Source of the DNA: an uncultured Microbulbifer sp.
GTDB taxonomy: Bacteria; Pseudomonadota; Gammaproteobacteria; Pseudomonadales; Cellvibrionaceae
Length of the DNA: 47,101 bases
Direction: 5' to 3'
NCBI RefSeq assembly: GCF_913055755.1
Contig: NZ_CAJXKH010000017.1
Location: 1 to 47,101 of the forward strand
Part shown: piece by piece, positions 20,026 through 30,203 of the stretch
Layout: each line of letters opens with the position of its first letter
Position numbering within the stretch: position 1 is the stretch's first letter
Made by a program: the position numbers and the translations under genes
The notes under the pieces: generated by a model
Databases searched by the model: none
Seen by the model: the letters and a program-made list of their open reading frames with translations, nothing else
Told to the model about the DNA's origin: nothing

Positions 20026-21012
<987 letters not shown>

Positions 21013-21213
21013 TCAATCGCGCTGCGGGCTACCCCTGCCAGCAAACTGTACCCGCAAATCGCTCAAAAATGCGCCGCGTACTGGTTATAAAAAGTCTATG
21101 ACTTTATTCGCGAAAAGCATAGCAGCGATTGTTATTGCGAGCCAACAGCGAAGATGTGCATTGGTGCTCGGTTTGCAACCCCGACAGAAGCACCCCGGAG
21201 ATTAGCGCGCCAA

Positions 21214-22122
21214 TCAATTTTCCGCGTTGGCGATACCGTGGGGTACGTGGCCGGTGGCGACATGCTCTGCAGCCGAGGCGCAATGGGCAGGCTGGTCATC
21301 AAAAAACACGTCGGCGCCAAAAGCGCGCAGGAACTCCCCTTTCGGCAAGCCGCCGAGGAATACGGACTCGTCAATGCGGATATTCCACGCCCGCAACGTG
21401 CGGATAACCCGCTCGTGCGCCGGCGCCGAACGCGCTGTAACCAGTGCGGTACGAATGGGACACTGCTCGGGCTGGAATTCCGCCTGCAGCTTTTGCAGGG
21501 CTTCGAGAAAGCCCTTGAAGGGACCACCGCCGAGGGGTTTTTTCGCAGAAGCCCGCTCTGCGGTGGTAAATGCGGCGAGACCGTCGCGCTTGAAAATCTG
21601 CTCGGCCTCGTCGGAAAAAATAACCGCGTCGCCGTCAAACGCAAAACGCAGGATGTCGTCACCCCGCTCCCTGGCGCCGCCGGGAATCAGCGTTGCCGCG
21701 GCAATTCCCTGCTCCAGCGCGCGCCGCACATCACTGCCGTCGCTCGATAGGAACAGGTGGCAACCGAACGGGGCGATATAGCGGTAGGGGCTCTCGCCAT
21801 TACAGAAGGCCGCGCGACTGATGTTGAGCCCGTAATGCTCGATGGAATTGAACACCCGCAGGCCGGTGTCGGCGCTGTTGCGGGACAACAGGACAACCTC
21901 TACCCGCGGCGCGCCTTCCAGGCGCTCGTTGATCTGCAGGAACTTTTCCACCAGCGCGAAGGCATCGCCCCTGGGCAGCACATCGTTCTCGCGCTCGATC
22001 TGATATGCGGCAAACGCCTCGACCCCCTGCTCTTCATAGACCTTGTGGCTCTCGCGCAGGTCGAACAGCGCCCGCGAGGAAATCGCGATGATGAGTTTGC
22101 CTGTATCCGCGGAGCTGCTCAC
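21214..22122 (-). CDS. Cytosolic 5'-nucleotidase, NT5C1-like
   Basis: A 302-residue protein of the 5'-nucleotidase family related to animal cytosolic IA/IB enzymes, which dephosphorylate nucleoside monophosphates. Visible marks are KLIIAISSRALFDL at the start (where HAD-like enzymes carry the first motif), VVLLSRNSADTGLRVFNSIE, FAFDGDAVIFSDEAE and the late acidic pair FGADVFFDDQPAHC. It starts with GTG at 22122, whose GTGA overlaps the stop of the TetR gene by four bases, so translation is probably coupled. The terminal block HVPHGIANAEN is typical of these proteins. Substrate range is unknown; AMP or IMP is the family guess. Confidence 0.88.
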   Translation of the reverse strand: MSSSADTGKLIIAISSRALFDLRESHKVYEEQGVEAFAAYQIERENDVLPRGDAFALVEKFLQINERLEGAPRVEVVLLSRNSADTGLRVFNSIEHYGLNISRAAFCNGESPYRYIAPFGCHLFLSSDGSDVRRALEQGIAAATLIPGGARERGDDILRFAFDGDAVIFSDEAEQIFKRDGLAAFTTAERASAKKPLGGGPFKGFLEALQKLQAEFQPEQCPIRTALVTARSAPAHERVIRTLRAWNIRIDESVFLGGLPKGEFLRAFGADVFFDDQPAHCASAAEHVATGHVPHGIANAEN

Positions 22123-22799
22123 GGTGCCTCCACATCGTCCAGCCCGGATGGCCGGGTATCGTTGCGATGGGGTTCCAGCAACACCATCAGCATGTTGCGC
22201 AGATCCGCCCGGGTGCGCTGGGAGCGAACCCCCTCCTGGTTCACGATCACCAGCATCATCGCGTGGCAGGTTTCCAGGGTGGCCCGCGCAAGACGATTGC
22301 TCTCGTTGGGCGGACAGCTAAAGCCCATACGGCTGAACATCTCCACCAGGTGGTTGATTACCAGTTCATCGTGGCGCTGGTCCAGCTCGTGCAGTTCGGG
22401 GATGCCCCACATCGCCTGTACCAGTGGCAACAGGCCGCGCTGTTCGCGGTATACGGAGAGCCAGCGCTCGAGCAGATCATCCAGAAAATTTTCGAGCGCC
22501 AGTTGCTCCAGGTCGCTGGTGGCCAGATCATCCAGGCGCTCGGTCAGGCTTGCCAGCCACTGTTCGCCCATGGCGTAGAGGATGGCGTGCTTGTTGGGAA
22601 AGTAGTGGTAGACCGAGCCCACCGAAACGCCCAGCTCCTTGGCGATCAGGATAGTGGTGAGATCATTCAGTCCCACCTGCTCCAGCAGGCGGCCGGTGAC
22701 ATCCAGTATCTGGCGCGCGCGCTCCCGCGCCCTGGCCTGCACCGGGGCCCGGCGCGGCGCGAGCTGGTTTCTACGTCGGTTTTGCTCTGCAGTCGACAC
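22119..22799 (-). CDS. TetR-family regulator
   Basis: A 226-residue TetR-type repressor. After about 20 polar residues comes the HTH, RARQILDVTGRLLEQVGLND to VSVGSVYHYFPNKHAILY, where the recognition helix GVSVGSVYHYFPNK is the clearest part. The C-terminal ligand domain is helical and unassigned. The frame has no ATG near its start; GTG at 22799 with AAAGGAA six bases ahead is better than TTG at 22835, which lies inside a terminator. It overlaps the 5'-nucleotidase by four bases, so the two make an operon. It also sits just past the TonB receptor terminator. A role in lipid or nucleotide metabolism cannot be argued from sequence. Confidence 0.88.
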   Translation of the reverse strand: MSTAEQNRRRNQLAPRRAPVQARARERARQILDVTGRLLEQVGLNDLTTILIAKELGVSVGSVYHYFPNKHAILYAMGEQWLASLTERLDDLATSDLEQLALENFLDDLLERWLSVYREQRGLLPLVQAMWGIPELHELDQRHDELVINHLVEMFSRMGFSCPPNESNRLARATLETCHAMMLVIVNQEGVRSQRTRADLRNMLMVLLEPHRNDTRPSGLDDVEAP

Positions 22800-22833
22800 T
22801 TCCGGTTCCTTTCTGTTCAAGCCCCTTTTTAAC

Positions 22834-22864
22834 AAAAAAACCGGCGCGATGCGCCGGTTTTTTT
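22834..22864. terminator. Bidirectional terminator after the TonB receptor gene
   Basis: Fourteen-base arms (22834-22847 and 22851-22864) with core CCGGCGC/GCGCCGG and A7/T7 flanks close a three-base loop. It ends the receptor transcript (stop at 22897) on the minus strand. Confidence 0.92.
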
Positions 22865-22896
22865 GTCCATCCTGTGAGATTGACGGATCAGAAGCG

Positions 22897-25263
22897 TTAG
22901 AAGCGGTAGTCCATGTTGACGCCCACTACGCGACCGCGGGACGGGTCGGTCTTGGTGGCCGGCAGGTTGTACAGCGCTTCGGCGTAACCCCAGTGGTAGT
23001 ACTCTTCGCCGGTCAGGTTTTCCGCATAGATACCCGCAGTCCAGGTGTCGTCCGCAGAAGTCAGCGCGACACGCAGGTTCATCACATTGCGCGCATCCAG
23101 CTTCACCGCCTCGGTGTTTTCCAGGTCGGACCACTGCTCACCGGTGTAGGTGTACTCACCGGAGTAAGCCAGCTCGCCAAAGCTGGTGCTCTGGGTATAA
23201 GTCAGGACCGTAGCGGAGGAGAACTTCGGTGAGAACGCCATTTCATTGCCATTACAGGCATCGCACAGCTCTTCCGGCGCACCGCTGAACTTGGTATCCA
23301 GCAGCGCGGCGCCGAAGTACAGGTCCAGGTTGTCGGTGATCAGCCAGCGCGCGTCCACTTCCAGACCGCGGCCTTCAGACTCACCCACGTTGCGGGTAAT
23401 TGCCGCGGCACCCACCCAGAACGCCTGCTGCATGTCTTCGTAGGAATACTGGAATGCGGCCGCATTCAGGGCCAGGCGGTTGTCCAGCAAACGCGCTTTC
23501 ACACCCAGTTCGTAAGACAGTACGGTTTCCTCGTCGAAACGGCTCGGCTCGGCATTGCTGGCGTTGACCTCGTAACCCTGCTCGTCCAGCCACTCGTACT
23601 GGCTATCTTCATCGGTGCCGTATGCCGGATCGGTGATGTGGTAGGACAGGTAGTCGAAGCCGCCGGACTTGTAGCCGGTGGCAACGCTGGCATAGGTGGT
23701 CAGTGCATCGCTGATCACATGGGTCAGGGTCACGCGTCCGGAAACGTTGTCCCAGGTGTGGTCGCCGCTGATGCCGTCTTCATCGGTGTACATCGCCTGG
23801 TAGTTCCAGCCACCAGTCCAGGTGTCCGGCCACGGCGAAACCACGTCGTAAGTCTTCTGGTCTTCGGTGTAGCGCACACCAAAGCCGAGGGTGGTGGCGT
23901 CGGTCAGGTCGTAAGTGGTGTTGGCGAAAACACCCCAGCCGGAGTATTCACCCAGGGTATCCGCAGCTTCGATGGACTGCCTGCCCGGCGCGTACTCCCA
24001 GGGCTCCCCTTCAAAACCAAAGGCTTCATCGAGCACATCCTGGGGCAGCATGTCGCAGGTTACGAAGCTGTCCAGCCCCTCTTCCCACTCGTCGGCGTAG
24101 ATGCCATCACAGATGAAGTCTTCCTGGTCGATACCGGCGAAGAAGGCATCCACCTCCTCCTGATAGTAGGAAGCGCCGAGCACATAGTTGAACGGGCCAC
24201 TGCTGTTTGAGGCGAGGCGGAATTCCTGGCTGAAGAAGTCGCCGGACTGATCGCGCACGTAGGTGTCGATCGCCTCCGGGGTGCCGTCGAAGTCTTCCCG
24301 GTAGGTGTAATTGTGGGTCTTGTAGCCGGTAATGGAAGTAAAGGTATTACCGCCTGCCAGCTCGTGCTCGACGGTCAACACGACGTCGGCGATCTCGGAC
24401 TGATCGATACCCTCGACGTCGTTATAAACCTGGTCGTAGTCCCCTTCCGGGATCGCATAGGTATAGCCGGCACCGCTGTCGAAGGCGCGGTAGATGGTAC
24501 CGTCGCTCTCACGGTCCTCATACTGGGCCATCAGGGTCACGGTGGTTGCGTCGAAACCGTCGTACACCGCGGTCATGCGCATCGCGTTCAGCTCGCTGGC
24601 ACCCAGATCGCGGCCGCCGGCCAGGTTCTCGACGTGGCCATCTTCAGAGAAGTGCTTGCCGGCAATGCGCACGGCAAAATCCTCGCTGACGGGCACGTCC
24701 ATACCGCCTTCGATCTCGCTGCGACCGTACTGGCCGGCACCTACGGAAATATCACCACCAAAGACTTCGCCCGGCTTCTTGGAAACCATGGAAATGGCGC
24801 CGGATGCGGTATTGCGGCCGAACAGGGTGCCCTGCGGCCCCTTGACCACTTCCACCCTCTCCAGGTCGTACATGCTCGGGGTGGCGCCGGTGCGGCTCTG
24901 GTAAACGCCGTCGAGGAAGATGCCCAGGGCCGGGTCGCTGCCGCTGCCAAAGCTGTTGTTGTTGACGCCGCGTACGGACACGGAGTCAAAGTATGAATCG
25001 TTGGTTTCGCCGGAAACCCCCGGGGTCAGCGCAAACAGATCTTTGAAATCGCTCAGATTGCTGTTCTTGACGGTATCACCGGTGAAGGCACTGACCGCCA
25101 TCGGTACATCTTTCAGAGATTCGGCACGCATCTGCGCGGTGACGGTCACCTCTTCGATTTCCGGCGCTGCGGAAACACCGCCACTGACGGTAAATACAAC
25201 TGCGCCGATGGCGGAGGCCAGCAGGTGTTTTCTGGCTGCGAATGGCTGGTCTGTCAGGTTCAT
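22897..25263 (-). CDS. TonB-dependent outer-membrane receptor
   Basis: A 788-residue TonB-dependent receptor. Residues 1-33 are a signal peptide ending near SGGVSAA. EIEEVTVTAQ is the TonB-box area, the plug domain runs to about residue 175 (VPMAVSAFTGDTVKN, SVRGVNNN, VEVVKGPQGTLFGRNTASGAI), and the 22-strand barrel ends in the expected aromatic YRF. GGGGAG sits before the ATG at 25263, preferred to a longer frame. Predicted outer loops are strongly acidic and hold two cysteine pairs (one around FICDGIY...VTCDML, one in LCDACNG). It follows puuB on the same strand and shares a half-site with the puuA/puuB palindrome. The ligand is unknown; a cationic amine or peptide is a guess from charge and neighbours. 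Confidence 0.93.
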   Translation of the reverse strand: MNLTDQPFAARKHLLASAIGAVVFTVSGGVSAAPEIEEVTVTAQMRAESLKDVPMAVSAFTGDTVKNSNLSDFKDLFALTPGVSGETNDSYFDSVSVRGVNNNSFGSGSDPALGIFLDGVYQSRTGATPSMYDLERVEVVKGPQGTLFGRNTASGAISMVSKKPGEVFGGDISVGAGQYGRSEIEGGMDVPVSEDFAVRIAGKHFSEDGHVENLAGGRDLGASELNAMRMTAVYDGFDATTVTLMAQYEDRESDGTIYRAFDSGAGYTYAIPEGDYDQVYNDVEGIDQSEIADVVLTVEHELAGGNTFTSITGYKTHNYTYREDFDGTPEAIDTYVRDQSGDFFSQEFRLASNSSGPFNYVLGASYYQEEVDAFFAGIDQEDFICDGIYADEWEEGLDSFVTCDMLPQDVLDEAFGFEGEPWEYAPGRQSIEAADTLGEYSGWGVFANTTYDLTDATTLGFGVRYTEDQKTYDVVSPWPDTWTGGWNYQAMYTDEDGISGDHTWDNVSGRVTLTHVISDALTTYASVATGYKSGGFDYLSYHITDPAYGTDEDSQYEWLDEQGYEVNASNAEPSRFDEETVLSYELGVKARLLDNRLALNAAAFQYSYEDMQQAFWVGAAAITRNVGESEGRGLEVDARWLITDNLDLYFGAALLDTKFSGAPEELCDACNGNEMAFSPKFSSATVLTYTQSTSFGELAYSGEYTYTGEQWSDLENTEAVKLDARNVMNLRVALTSADDTWTAGIYAENLTGEEYYHWGYAEALYNLPATKTDPSRGRVVGVNMDYRF

Positions 25264-25360
25264 CGTAACTCCCCGTAGGTTATTTTTATCGGGATTCGGC
25301 CCATTAACTACCACTCAGGACGTGACCCGGAGATTGAGTCGTTCAGCTTGTTATCCCACA

Positions 25361-25378
25361 AACCGAACGATTATTCAA
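25361..25378. promoter_or_regulatory. Half-site related to the puuA/puuB palindrome
   Basis: AACCGAACGATTATTCAA lies about 100 bases upstream of the receptor start and matches the left arm of the 26717-26765 palindrome in 15 of 18 positions (26720-26737). A partial inverted partner, TCGTTC at 25339-25344, pairs with GAACGA at 25365-25370. The natural reading is a shared regulator for the receptor and the puu pair. Confidence 0.45.
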
Positions 25379-25386
25379 TTTCTACT

Positions 25387-26694
25387 TCACCGGCCCAGCT
25401 TGTCCTTCAAGCTGTAATAGAGCATTCCCGCTACCAACCCGGGCCAACGCAACAGCGTCCCTCCCGGGAAGCTCGGCGTTGGTATGCGCGCCAATATATC
25501 AAATCTCTCTTCGGTACCTGCAACAACTTCTGCCAGCAATTTGCCGGCAAAGGTCGCTGTCGGCACACCGTGACCTGAATACCCCTGGCTGTAATAGACA
25601 TTGGGTTCCAGGCGACCGACACAGGGCATCCGGTTCAGGGTGATGGCGAGGGTTCCCCCCCAGCCGTAGTCCACCCTGGTATCCGCCAGCTGCGGATAGA
25701 CCTCCAGCATGTACTTGCGCACGAAGGCCCGGATATCCTGGGGGAACCGCGATGTGTAGTTCTCGCCACCGCCAAATACCAGGCGGTTATCCCCGGAGAG
25801 CTTCCAATAATTGATCACAAATAGCGTGTCTTGGAGCGCGTAGTCATTCGCTATCAATTCCTGTGCCAAGCTTTCCGGAAGGGGCTCGGTGGCGAGGACG
25901 AAATTGTTGATCGGCATGATTTTGCCGGCCAGGCGCGGTTCCAGACCACCCAGGTAGCCGTTGCAGGCGAGAATCACATTCTTCGCCCGCACCCGCCCTT
26001 TTGCGGTATTGACGACGCACGGGTTGCCGCCGGTATAGCTGGTCACCCGGCTGTACTCATAGAACTGCACGCCAGCCTTGGCCGCGGCATCCGCCAGCCC
26101 CAGGGCATAGTTGAGGGGATGCAGGTGCAGCGAGCCGCTATCGATCTGGCCTCCGTGGTAGCGGTCCGAGCCCACCAGGCTGCGAATCTCATCCCTGTCC
26201 GCGTAGCGCATGTGCTGGTAGCCGTAACGCTCCTGCAGCAGCTCGGTCTCCTCTTGCAGCCAGGCATTGTGACTGGGCTTGGCGGCCAGGTGCATAATGC
26301 CCCGTTTCAGGTCACACTGGATGTTGTGGCGCTGGATCAGGTCTTCCACCAGCTCGACCGCCTCAAGCCCCAGATCCCAGAGCGCCCGAGCGGTATCCAG
26401 CCCGAGCATCTTCTCGAGATCTTCCTGGCCCTTGCGCTGCCCTACTCCCACGTGGCCGCCGTTGCGCCCCGAAGCTCCCCAGGCGATCCGCTCCGCCTCC
26501 AGCACCACCACCTTGTAACCCTGCTCGGCAAGATGCAGCGCCGAAGAAAGACCGGTATAGCCTGCACCAATAATGCACACATCGGCTTCCACCTGCTGGT
26601 CGAGCGCCGGATATTGGTGCGCCGCGTTCGCACTCGCGGCATAGTAGGAATCGGTGTGGCCTAACAGTTTGGTGACGGTTCCACTGGCGGACAT
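25387..26694 (-). CDS. puuB: FAD-dependent amine oxidoreductase, PuuB-like
   Basis: A 435-residue DAO-superfamily flavoprotein close to gamma-glutamylputrescine oxidoreductase (PuuB; PauB in Pseudomonas), which oxidises a gamma-glutamylated polyamine to its aldehyde with release of hydrogen peroxide. The dinucleotide motif is VCIIGAGYTGLSSALHLAE from about residue 39, followed by the WGASGRNGGHVGVGQR flavin contact typical of PuuB. WGGTLAITLNRMPCVGR and GYSGHGVPTATFAGKLLAE form the C-terminal FAD region. It is divergent from the PuuA-like ligase, which would make its substrate. The receptor gene follows. The downstream aldehyde dehydrogenase and hydrolase of the polyamine route are not in the window, so the true substrate may differ from putrescine. 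Confidence 0.85.
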   Translation of the reverse strand: MSASGTVTKLLGHTDSYYAASANAAHQYPALDQQVEADVCIIGAGYTGLSSALHLAEQGYKVVVLEAERIAWGASGRNGGHVGVGQRKGQEDLEKMLGLDTARALWDLGLEAVELVEDLIQRHNIQCDLKRGIMHLAAKPSHNAWLQEETELLQERYGYQHMRYADRDEIRSLVGSDRYHGGQIDSGSLHLHPLNYALGLADAAAKAGVQFYEYSRVTSYTGGNPCVVNTAKGRVRAKNVILACNGYLGGLEPRLAGKIMPINNFVLATEPLPESLAQELIANDYALQDTLFVINYWKLSGDNRLVFGGGENYTSRFPQDIRAFVRKYMLEVYPQLADTRVDYGWGGTLAITLNRMPCVGRLEPNVYYSQGYSGHGVPTATFAGKLLAEVVAGTEERFDILARIPTPSFPGGTLLRWPGLVAGMLYYSLKDKLGR

Positions 26695-26716
26695 ACATTA
26701 GCTCCAGATAAGATCG

Positions 26717-26765
26717 AAAAACCGAATTATCATTCAAATATTTATTGAATGATAATTCGGTTTTT
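26717..26765. promoter_or_regulatory. Perfect 21-bp inverted repeat between puuB and puuA
   Basis: Arms 26717-26737 and 26745-26765 are exact reverse complements around ATATTTA; the core is CGAATTATCATTCAA / TTGAATGATAATTCG. It begins 23 bases upstream of puuB and ends 155 bases before puuA. Although it ends in a T run, it stands between divergent starts, so an operator is far more likely than a terminator. It is much richer in A and T than its surroundings. Confidence 0.75.
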
Positions 26766-26919
26766 TGCCATAATCAAAGCCTGCAATAACCGGTAGCTGT
26801 GGAAGTACCGTTTTTGCAGGCCTGACGCCATTCAGGGGCCGCCTTCTGGTCGCGGCCCGGCGGGGGCATATACTAATAAACCCCATTCCGGGGACGACCA
26901 TACACAATCAAGGTGTAAC

Positions 26920-28254
26920 ATGGACAAGATTACCCAGTGGCTCGCGGAACATTCCATCTCTGAAGTCGAGTGCCTGGTACCGGACATGTCCGGAAATGCG
27001 CGGGGCAAATTCACCCCGACGAGCAAATTCCTCGCCCAGGACAGCCGCCTGCCGGAAAGCATTCTGGTGCAGACGGTCACCGGCGATTACGTCGACGAGC
27101 ACAACGAACTGGTGGATCCGGCAGACACTGACATGCTGCTGGAACCCGACGCCGACTCCATCCGCCTCAACCCCTGGGCAAATGAGCCCACCGCGCAGAT
27201 CATTCACGACTGCTACACCCGGGATGGCAAGCCCCACCCCATCAGTACCCGCAATATCCTCAAATTCGTTCTGCAGAAATACGAGGAACAGGGCTGGAAA
27301 CCGGTAGTGGCACCAGAGGTGGAATTCTACCTGGTAAAGCGCAACCTGGATCCGGACGAGAAGCTCTCTGCCCCGGTAGGTCGCTCTGGCCGCACGGAAA
27401 AAACCCGTCAGTCCTACAGCATTGATGCGGCCAATGAATACGAAGCCATCATTGAAGACATGTACGACTTCTCTGAGGCTCAGGGGCTGGATGTGGACAC
27501 CCTGATTCACGAGTCCGGCACCGCGCAGATGGAAATCAACTTCCTGCACGGCGACCCACTGAAGCTGGCGGATCAGGTATTCACCTTCAAGCGCACGGTG
27601 CGCGAAACCGCACTGCGCCACGGCATCTACGCCACCTTTATGGCCAAGCCCATGGAGGATGAACCCGGCAGCGCACTACATATCCACCAGAGCATTGTCG
27701 ATGCGAAAACCGGCAAGAATATTTTCGTCGACGAAAACGGCGAGGAAAATGAAACCTTCATGCACTTTATCGGTGGCATGCAGAAATATACCCCCGGTTT
27801 TATTACCTTCTTCGCCCCGAACGTGAATTCTTTCCGGCGCTTTACTCCGGAGATTGCTGCACCGACCAGCCTGCACTGGGGCTACGACAACCGCACCACC
27901 GGCCTGCGGGTACCGGACAGTTCACCGCAGGGAAAGCGCCTGGAAAACCGCTTCCCCGGTGCCGACTGCAACCCCTACCTGGCCATCGCCACTTCACTCG
28001 CGTGCGGTTACCTGGGCATCATGAACAAGGTCAAACCGAGCAAGCCCTACCACGGTGACTGCTCTCAGGAGCCCATTACCCTGCCCCGCACCCAGGAGCA
28101 CGCGCTCAGCCTGCTGGCGGAGTGCCCGGAAGCCGCAGACATGTTCGGGGAAAAATTCGTACGCGCGTGGGCGGCGATCAAACGGGATGAATACGAGGAA
28201 TTCAACCGCGTAATCAGTTCCTGGGAACGGGAGTACCTGCTGCTGAACGTATGA
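26920..28254 (+). CDS. puuA: Gamma-glutamylpolyamine synthetase, PuuA/PauA-like
   Basis: A 444-residue glutamine-synthetase-fold ligase. It probably joins the gamma-carboxyl of glutamate to an amine such as putrescine with ATP, opening the glutamylated polyamine route. It begins MDKITQWLAEHSISEVECLVPDMSGNARGK, which is the PuuA/PauA type rather than true GlnA. APEVEFYL, ESGTAQMEINF, GSALHIHQS and RVPDSSPQGKRLENRFPGADCNPYLAIA carry the usual metal and nucleotide residues. There is no GlnA adenylylation-loop tyrosine motif that I can see. It is divergent from puuB across the palindrome and ends at a double terminator. Ligases of this kind also act on ethanolamine or other amines, so the substrate is open. 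Confidence 0.88.
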   Translation: MDKITQWLAEHSISEVECLVPDMSGNARGKFTPTSKFLAQDSRLPESILVQTVTGDYVDEHNELVDPADTDMLLEPDADSIRLNPWANEPTAQIIHDCYTRDGKPHPISTRNILKFVLQKYEEQGWKPVVAPEVEFYLVKRNLDPDEKLSAPVGRSGRTEKTRQSYSIDAANEYEAIIEDMYDFSEAQGLDVDTLIHESGTAQMEINFLHGDPLKLADQVFTFKRTVRETALRHGIYATFMAKPMEDEPGSALHIHQSIVDAKTGKNIFVDENGEENETFMHFIGGMQKYTPGFITFFAPNVNSFRRFTPEIAAPTSLHWGYDNRTTGLRVPDSSPQGKRLENRFPGADCNPYLAIATSLACGYLGIMNKVKPSKPYHGDCSQEPITLPRTQEHALSLLAECPEAADMFGEKFVRAWAAIKRDEYEEFNRVISSWEREYLLLNV

Positions 28255-28274
28255 ACTGATCGGCAATTTGCCCC

Positions 28275-28330
28275 ATAAAAAAACCCGGCACTTGCCGGGT
28301 TTTTTTATGCCTGCCCGGCATTTGCCGGGC
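28275..28330. terminator. Tandem terminator hairpins between puuA and the symporter gene
   Basis: The first hairpin pairs ACCCGGC with GCCGGGT inside A7/T7 runs (28275-28308) and can serve both strands. A second, GCCCGGCA (28313-28320) with TGCCGGGC (28323-28330), lies between it and the symporter stop. Both use the same CCCGGCA stem. Confidence 0.9.
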
Positions 28331-28342
28331 ACAACCGTCGGA

Positions 28343-30001
28343 TCATTTGTGGCTGGGATCCTTCCAGTATTCCTTCACGGTATCTTTCATTTCCCTTGCC
28401 AGAATGGAAATACCGAACAGGTTGGGCAGCGTCATCAACACAATGGCCACCGCCGAAAGGTTCCAGATAATGGTGGTATCCTCGATTGCCGCCCAGAAGA
28501 ACGCCACCACATACACCAGGCGATACGGCATCACCGCTTTCGGACCGAACAGGTAGATCATCGAGCGGTCGCCGTAGTAGGACCAGGCGATGGCAGTGGA
28601 GAAGGCGAACAACAGAATCCCCAGTGTCACGATATAACTGCCGTACTCACCGAAGAAACCGCGCTGGAACGCCTTGTTGGTCAGTGCGACCGAGTGCACC
28701 AGCGAGTTGCCCCAGACATCGACCTGCTCATTGACGAAGCGACCTTCATTCACATTGAGCACGCCGCTGTAGCTGTCATCCCCTACCCGGAATTCCACAT
28801 CTTCCGCCACCGAGCGGGCATTGATGATGGTGAATTCGTCCTGGTTCAGCGGGCGGCCATCGGCTACCACTACAGTACCGGTAAACGACTTCACCTCGGA
28901 TTCGTGGCCACTGAGGTAACCGAACAGCTGATCCACATCCGCCGCTTCCTTGTCGGAGAAAGCGCCGGCAACGACAACCATATCCGCGCGCTCGAAGCGG
29001 TTCATGTGTTTCTCGGTCCACACCCCGGAAGAGAGAATCACCAGACCGGTCAGGGTACAGATGATCAGGGTGTCGATGAACGGCTCCAGCAGGGACACCA
29101 TGCCCTCGGATACCGGCTCGTCGGCGCGCGCCGCGGCGTGCGCAATCGGAGCCGAGCCCTGGCCCGCTTCGTTGGAGAAGAGTCCGCGGTTTACGCCGCG
29201 GTTGAACGCGTACGCAAATGTCGCACCGAGGAAGCCACCCGCTGCCGCACTGCCGTTAAAGGCATCGGAGAATACCGCGGCGAAAGACGGCAGGATATTT
29301 TCGTAGTTGTACAGGATTACACCGAGGGCACCGATCACATAGAGCAATGCCATCACCGGTACGATGGTGGAGGTCACTTTGGCAATCCGGGTAATGCCGC
29401 CGATGATGACCATCCCCAGAAGAATCGCGAGCACACCGCCGGTGAGCATCTTGTTGATACCGAAGGTGTCGTACATCGCCTGCGCAATATTGTTGACCTG
29501 CGGCAGGCTACCGGTGCCGAATGAACTGATCACGGTGGCGATAGCGAAGATAACCGCCAGCCACTTCATGTTCAGTCGGCGCTCCATGTAGAACATGGGT
29601 CCACCGGCAAAGTAACCATCTGCGGCCTTGATACGGTACTTGTGCGAGAGGGTTACCTCGACAAACTTTGTTGTCATCCCGAGAAATGCGGTTACCCACA
29701 TCCAGAACAGCGCCGCCGGGCCACCGAGAAAAATCGCCAGGCCCACACCGCCAATATTACCGGTACCAACGGTGCCTGAGAGTGCAGTGGAAAGTGCCTG
29801 AAAGTGTGACGTATCACCGGGGTCGCCTGGCTTGTCGTATTTGCCCTGCACGATCTTGATCGCGTGCCCGAAATAGCGAACCTGCGGAAAACCCAGGTAG
29901 ATCGTGAAGAAAAAACCGACCCCCAAAAGCACCCACGGAAACCAGGGTGCAGACCCGAGCAACCCGTCCAGGGATAACAACAGTTGATTGAATGATTCCA
30001 A
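28343..30001 (-). CDS. Sodium:alanine/glycine-type symporter with large inserted loop
   Basis: A 552-residue AGCS-family inner-membrane transporter, taking up alanine, glycine or a similar amino acid with sodium. The family block [20 protein letters not shown] and the later [25 protein letters not shown] are present, with about ten to eleven hydrophobic spans. Typical members have about 450-480 residues. The excess is a polar insert of roughly 100 residues (about 330-430) between the span ending [12 protein letters not shown] and the one starting [12 protein letters not shown]. The start is TTG at 30001 with GGGGG ahead; GTG at 30013 is open but has no ribosome site. It lies between the puu genes and a PLP enzyme, fitting amino-acid use. 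Confidence 0.88.
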   Translation of the reverse strand: MESFNQLLLSLDGLLGSAPWFPWVLLGVGFFFTIYLGFPQVRYFGHAIKIVQGKYDKPGDPGDTSHFQALSTALSGTVGTGNIGGVGLAIFLGGPAALFWMWVTAFLGMTTKFVEVTLSHKYRIKAADGYFAGGPMFYMERRLNMKWLAVIFAIATVISSFGTGSLPQVNNIAQAMYDTFGINKMLTGGVLAILLGMVIIGGITRIAKVTSTIVPVMALLYVIGALGVILYNYENILPSFAAVFSDAFNGSAAAGGFLGATFAYAFNRGVNRGLFSNEAGQGSAPIAHAAARADEPVSEGMVSLLEPFIDTLIICTLTGLVILSSGVWTEKHMNRFERADMVVVAGAFSDKEAADVDQLFGYLSGHESEVKSFTGTVVVADGRPLNQDEFTIINARSVAEDVEFRVGDDSYSGVLNVNEGRFVNEQVDVWGNSLVHSVALTNKAFQRGFFGEYGSYIVTLGILLFAFSTAIAWSYYGDRSMIYLFGPKAVMPYRLVYVVAFFWAAIEDTTIIWNLSAVAIVLMTLPNLFGISILAREMKDTVKEYWKDPSHK

Positions 30002-30203
30002 ACTAACCCCCACTGCAATTTATTTTGTTTGATTTTTGCTCAGCAATTGGCTCGTGCGCCAGATGACGGGCAGATTATCAGTTAAAGTTCGGCTAGAACA
30101 GTAATCCCCTAAATATCAGCAGGATAGGCACTATTTCTGCCAACAATTGAAAATATTGCCGATAACACTGGCGACATCCGGACATTTGTCGCAAAAATAA
30201 TTT

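Noticed and set aside
26717..26765. Reading the palindrome as a terminator
   Set aside because: It lies between two divergent starts and its stem is A/T-rich; an operator explains it better.
28268..29524. A 418-codon open frame on the plus strand
   Set aside because: It is antisense to the AGCS symporter and begins inside the puuA terminator.
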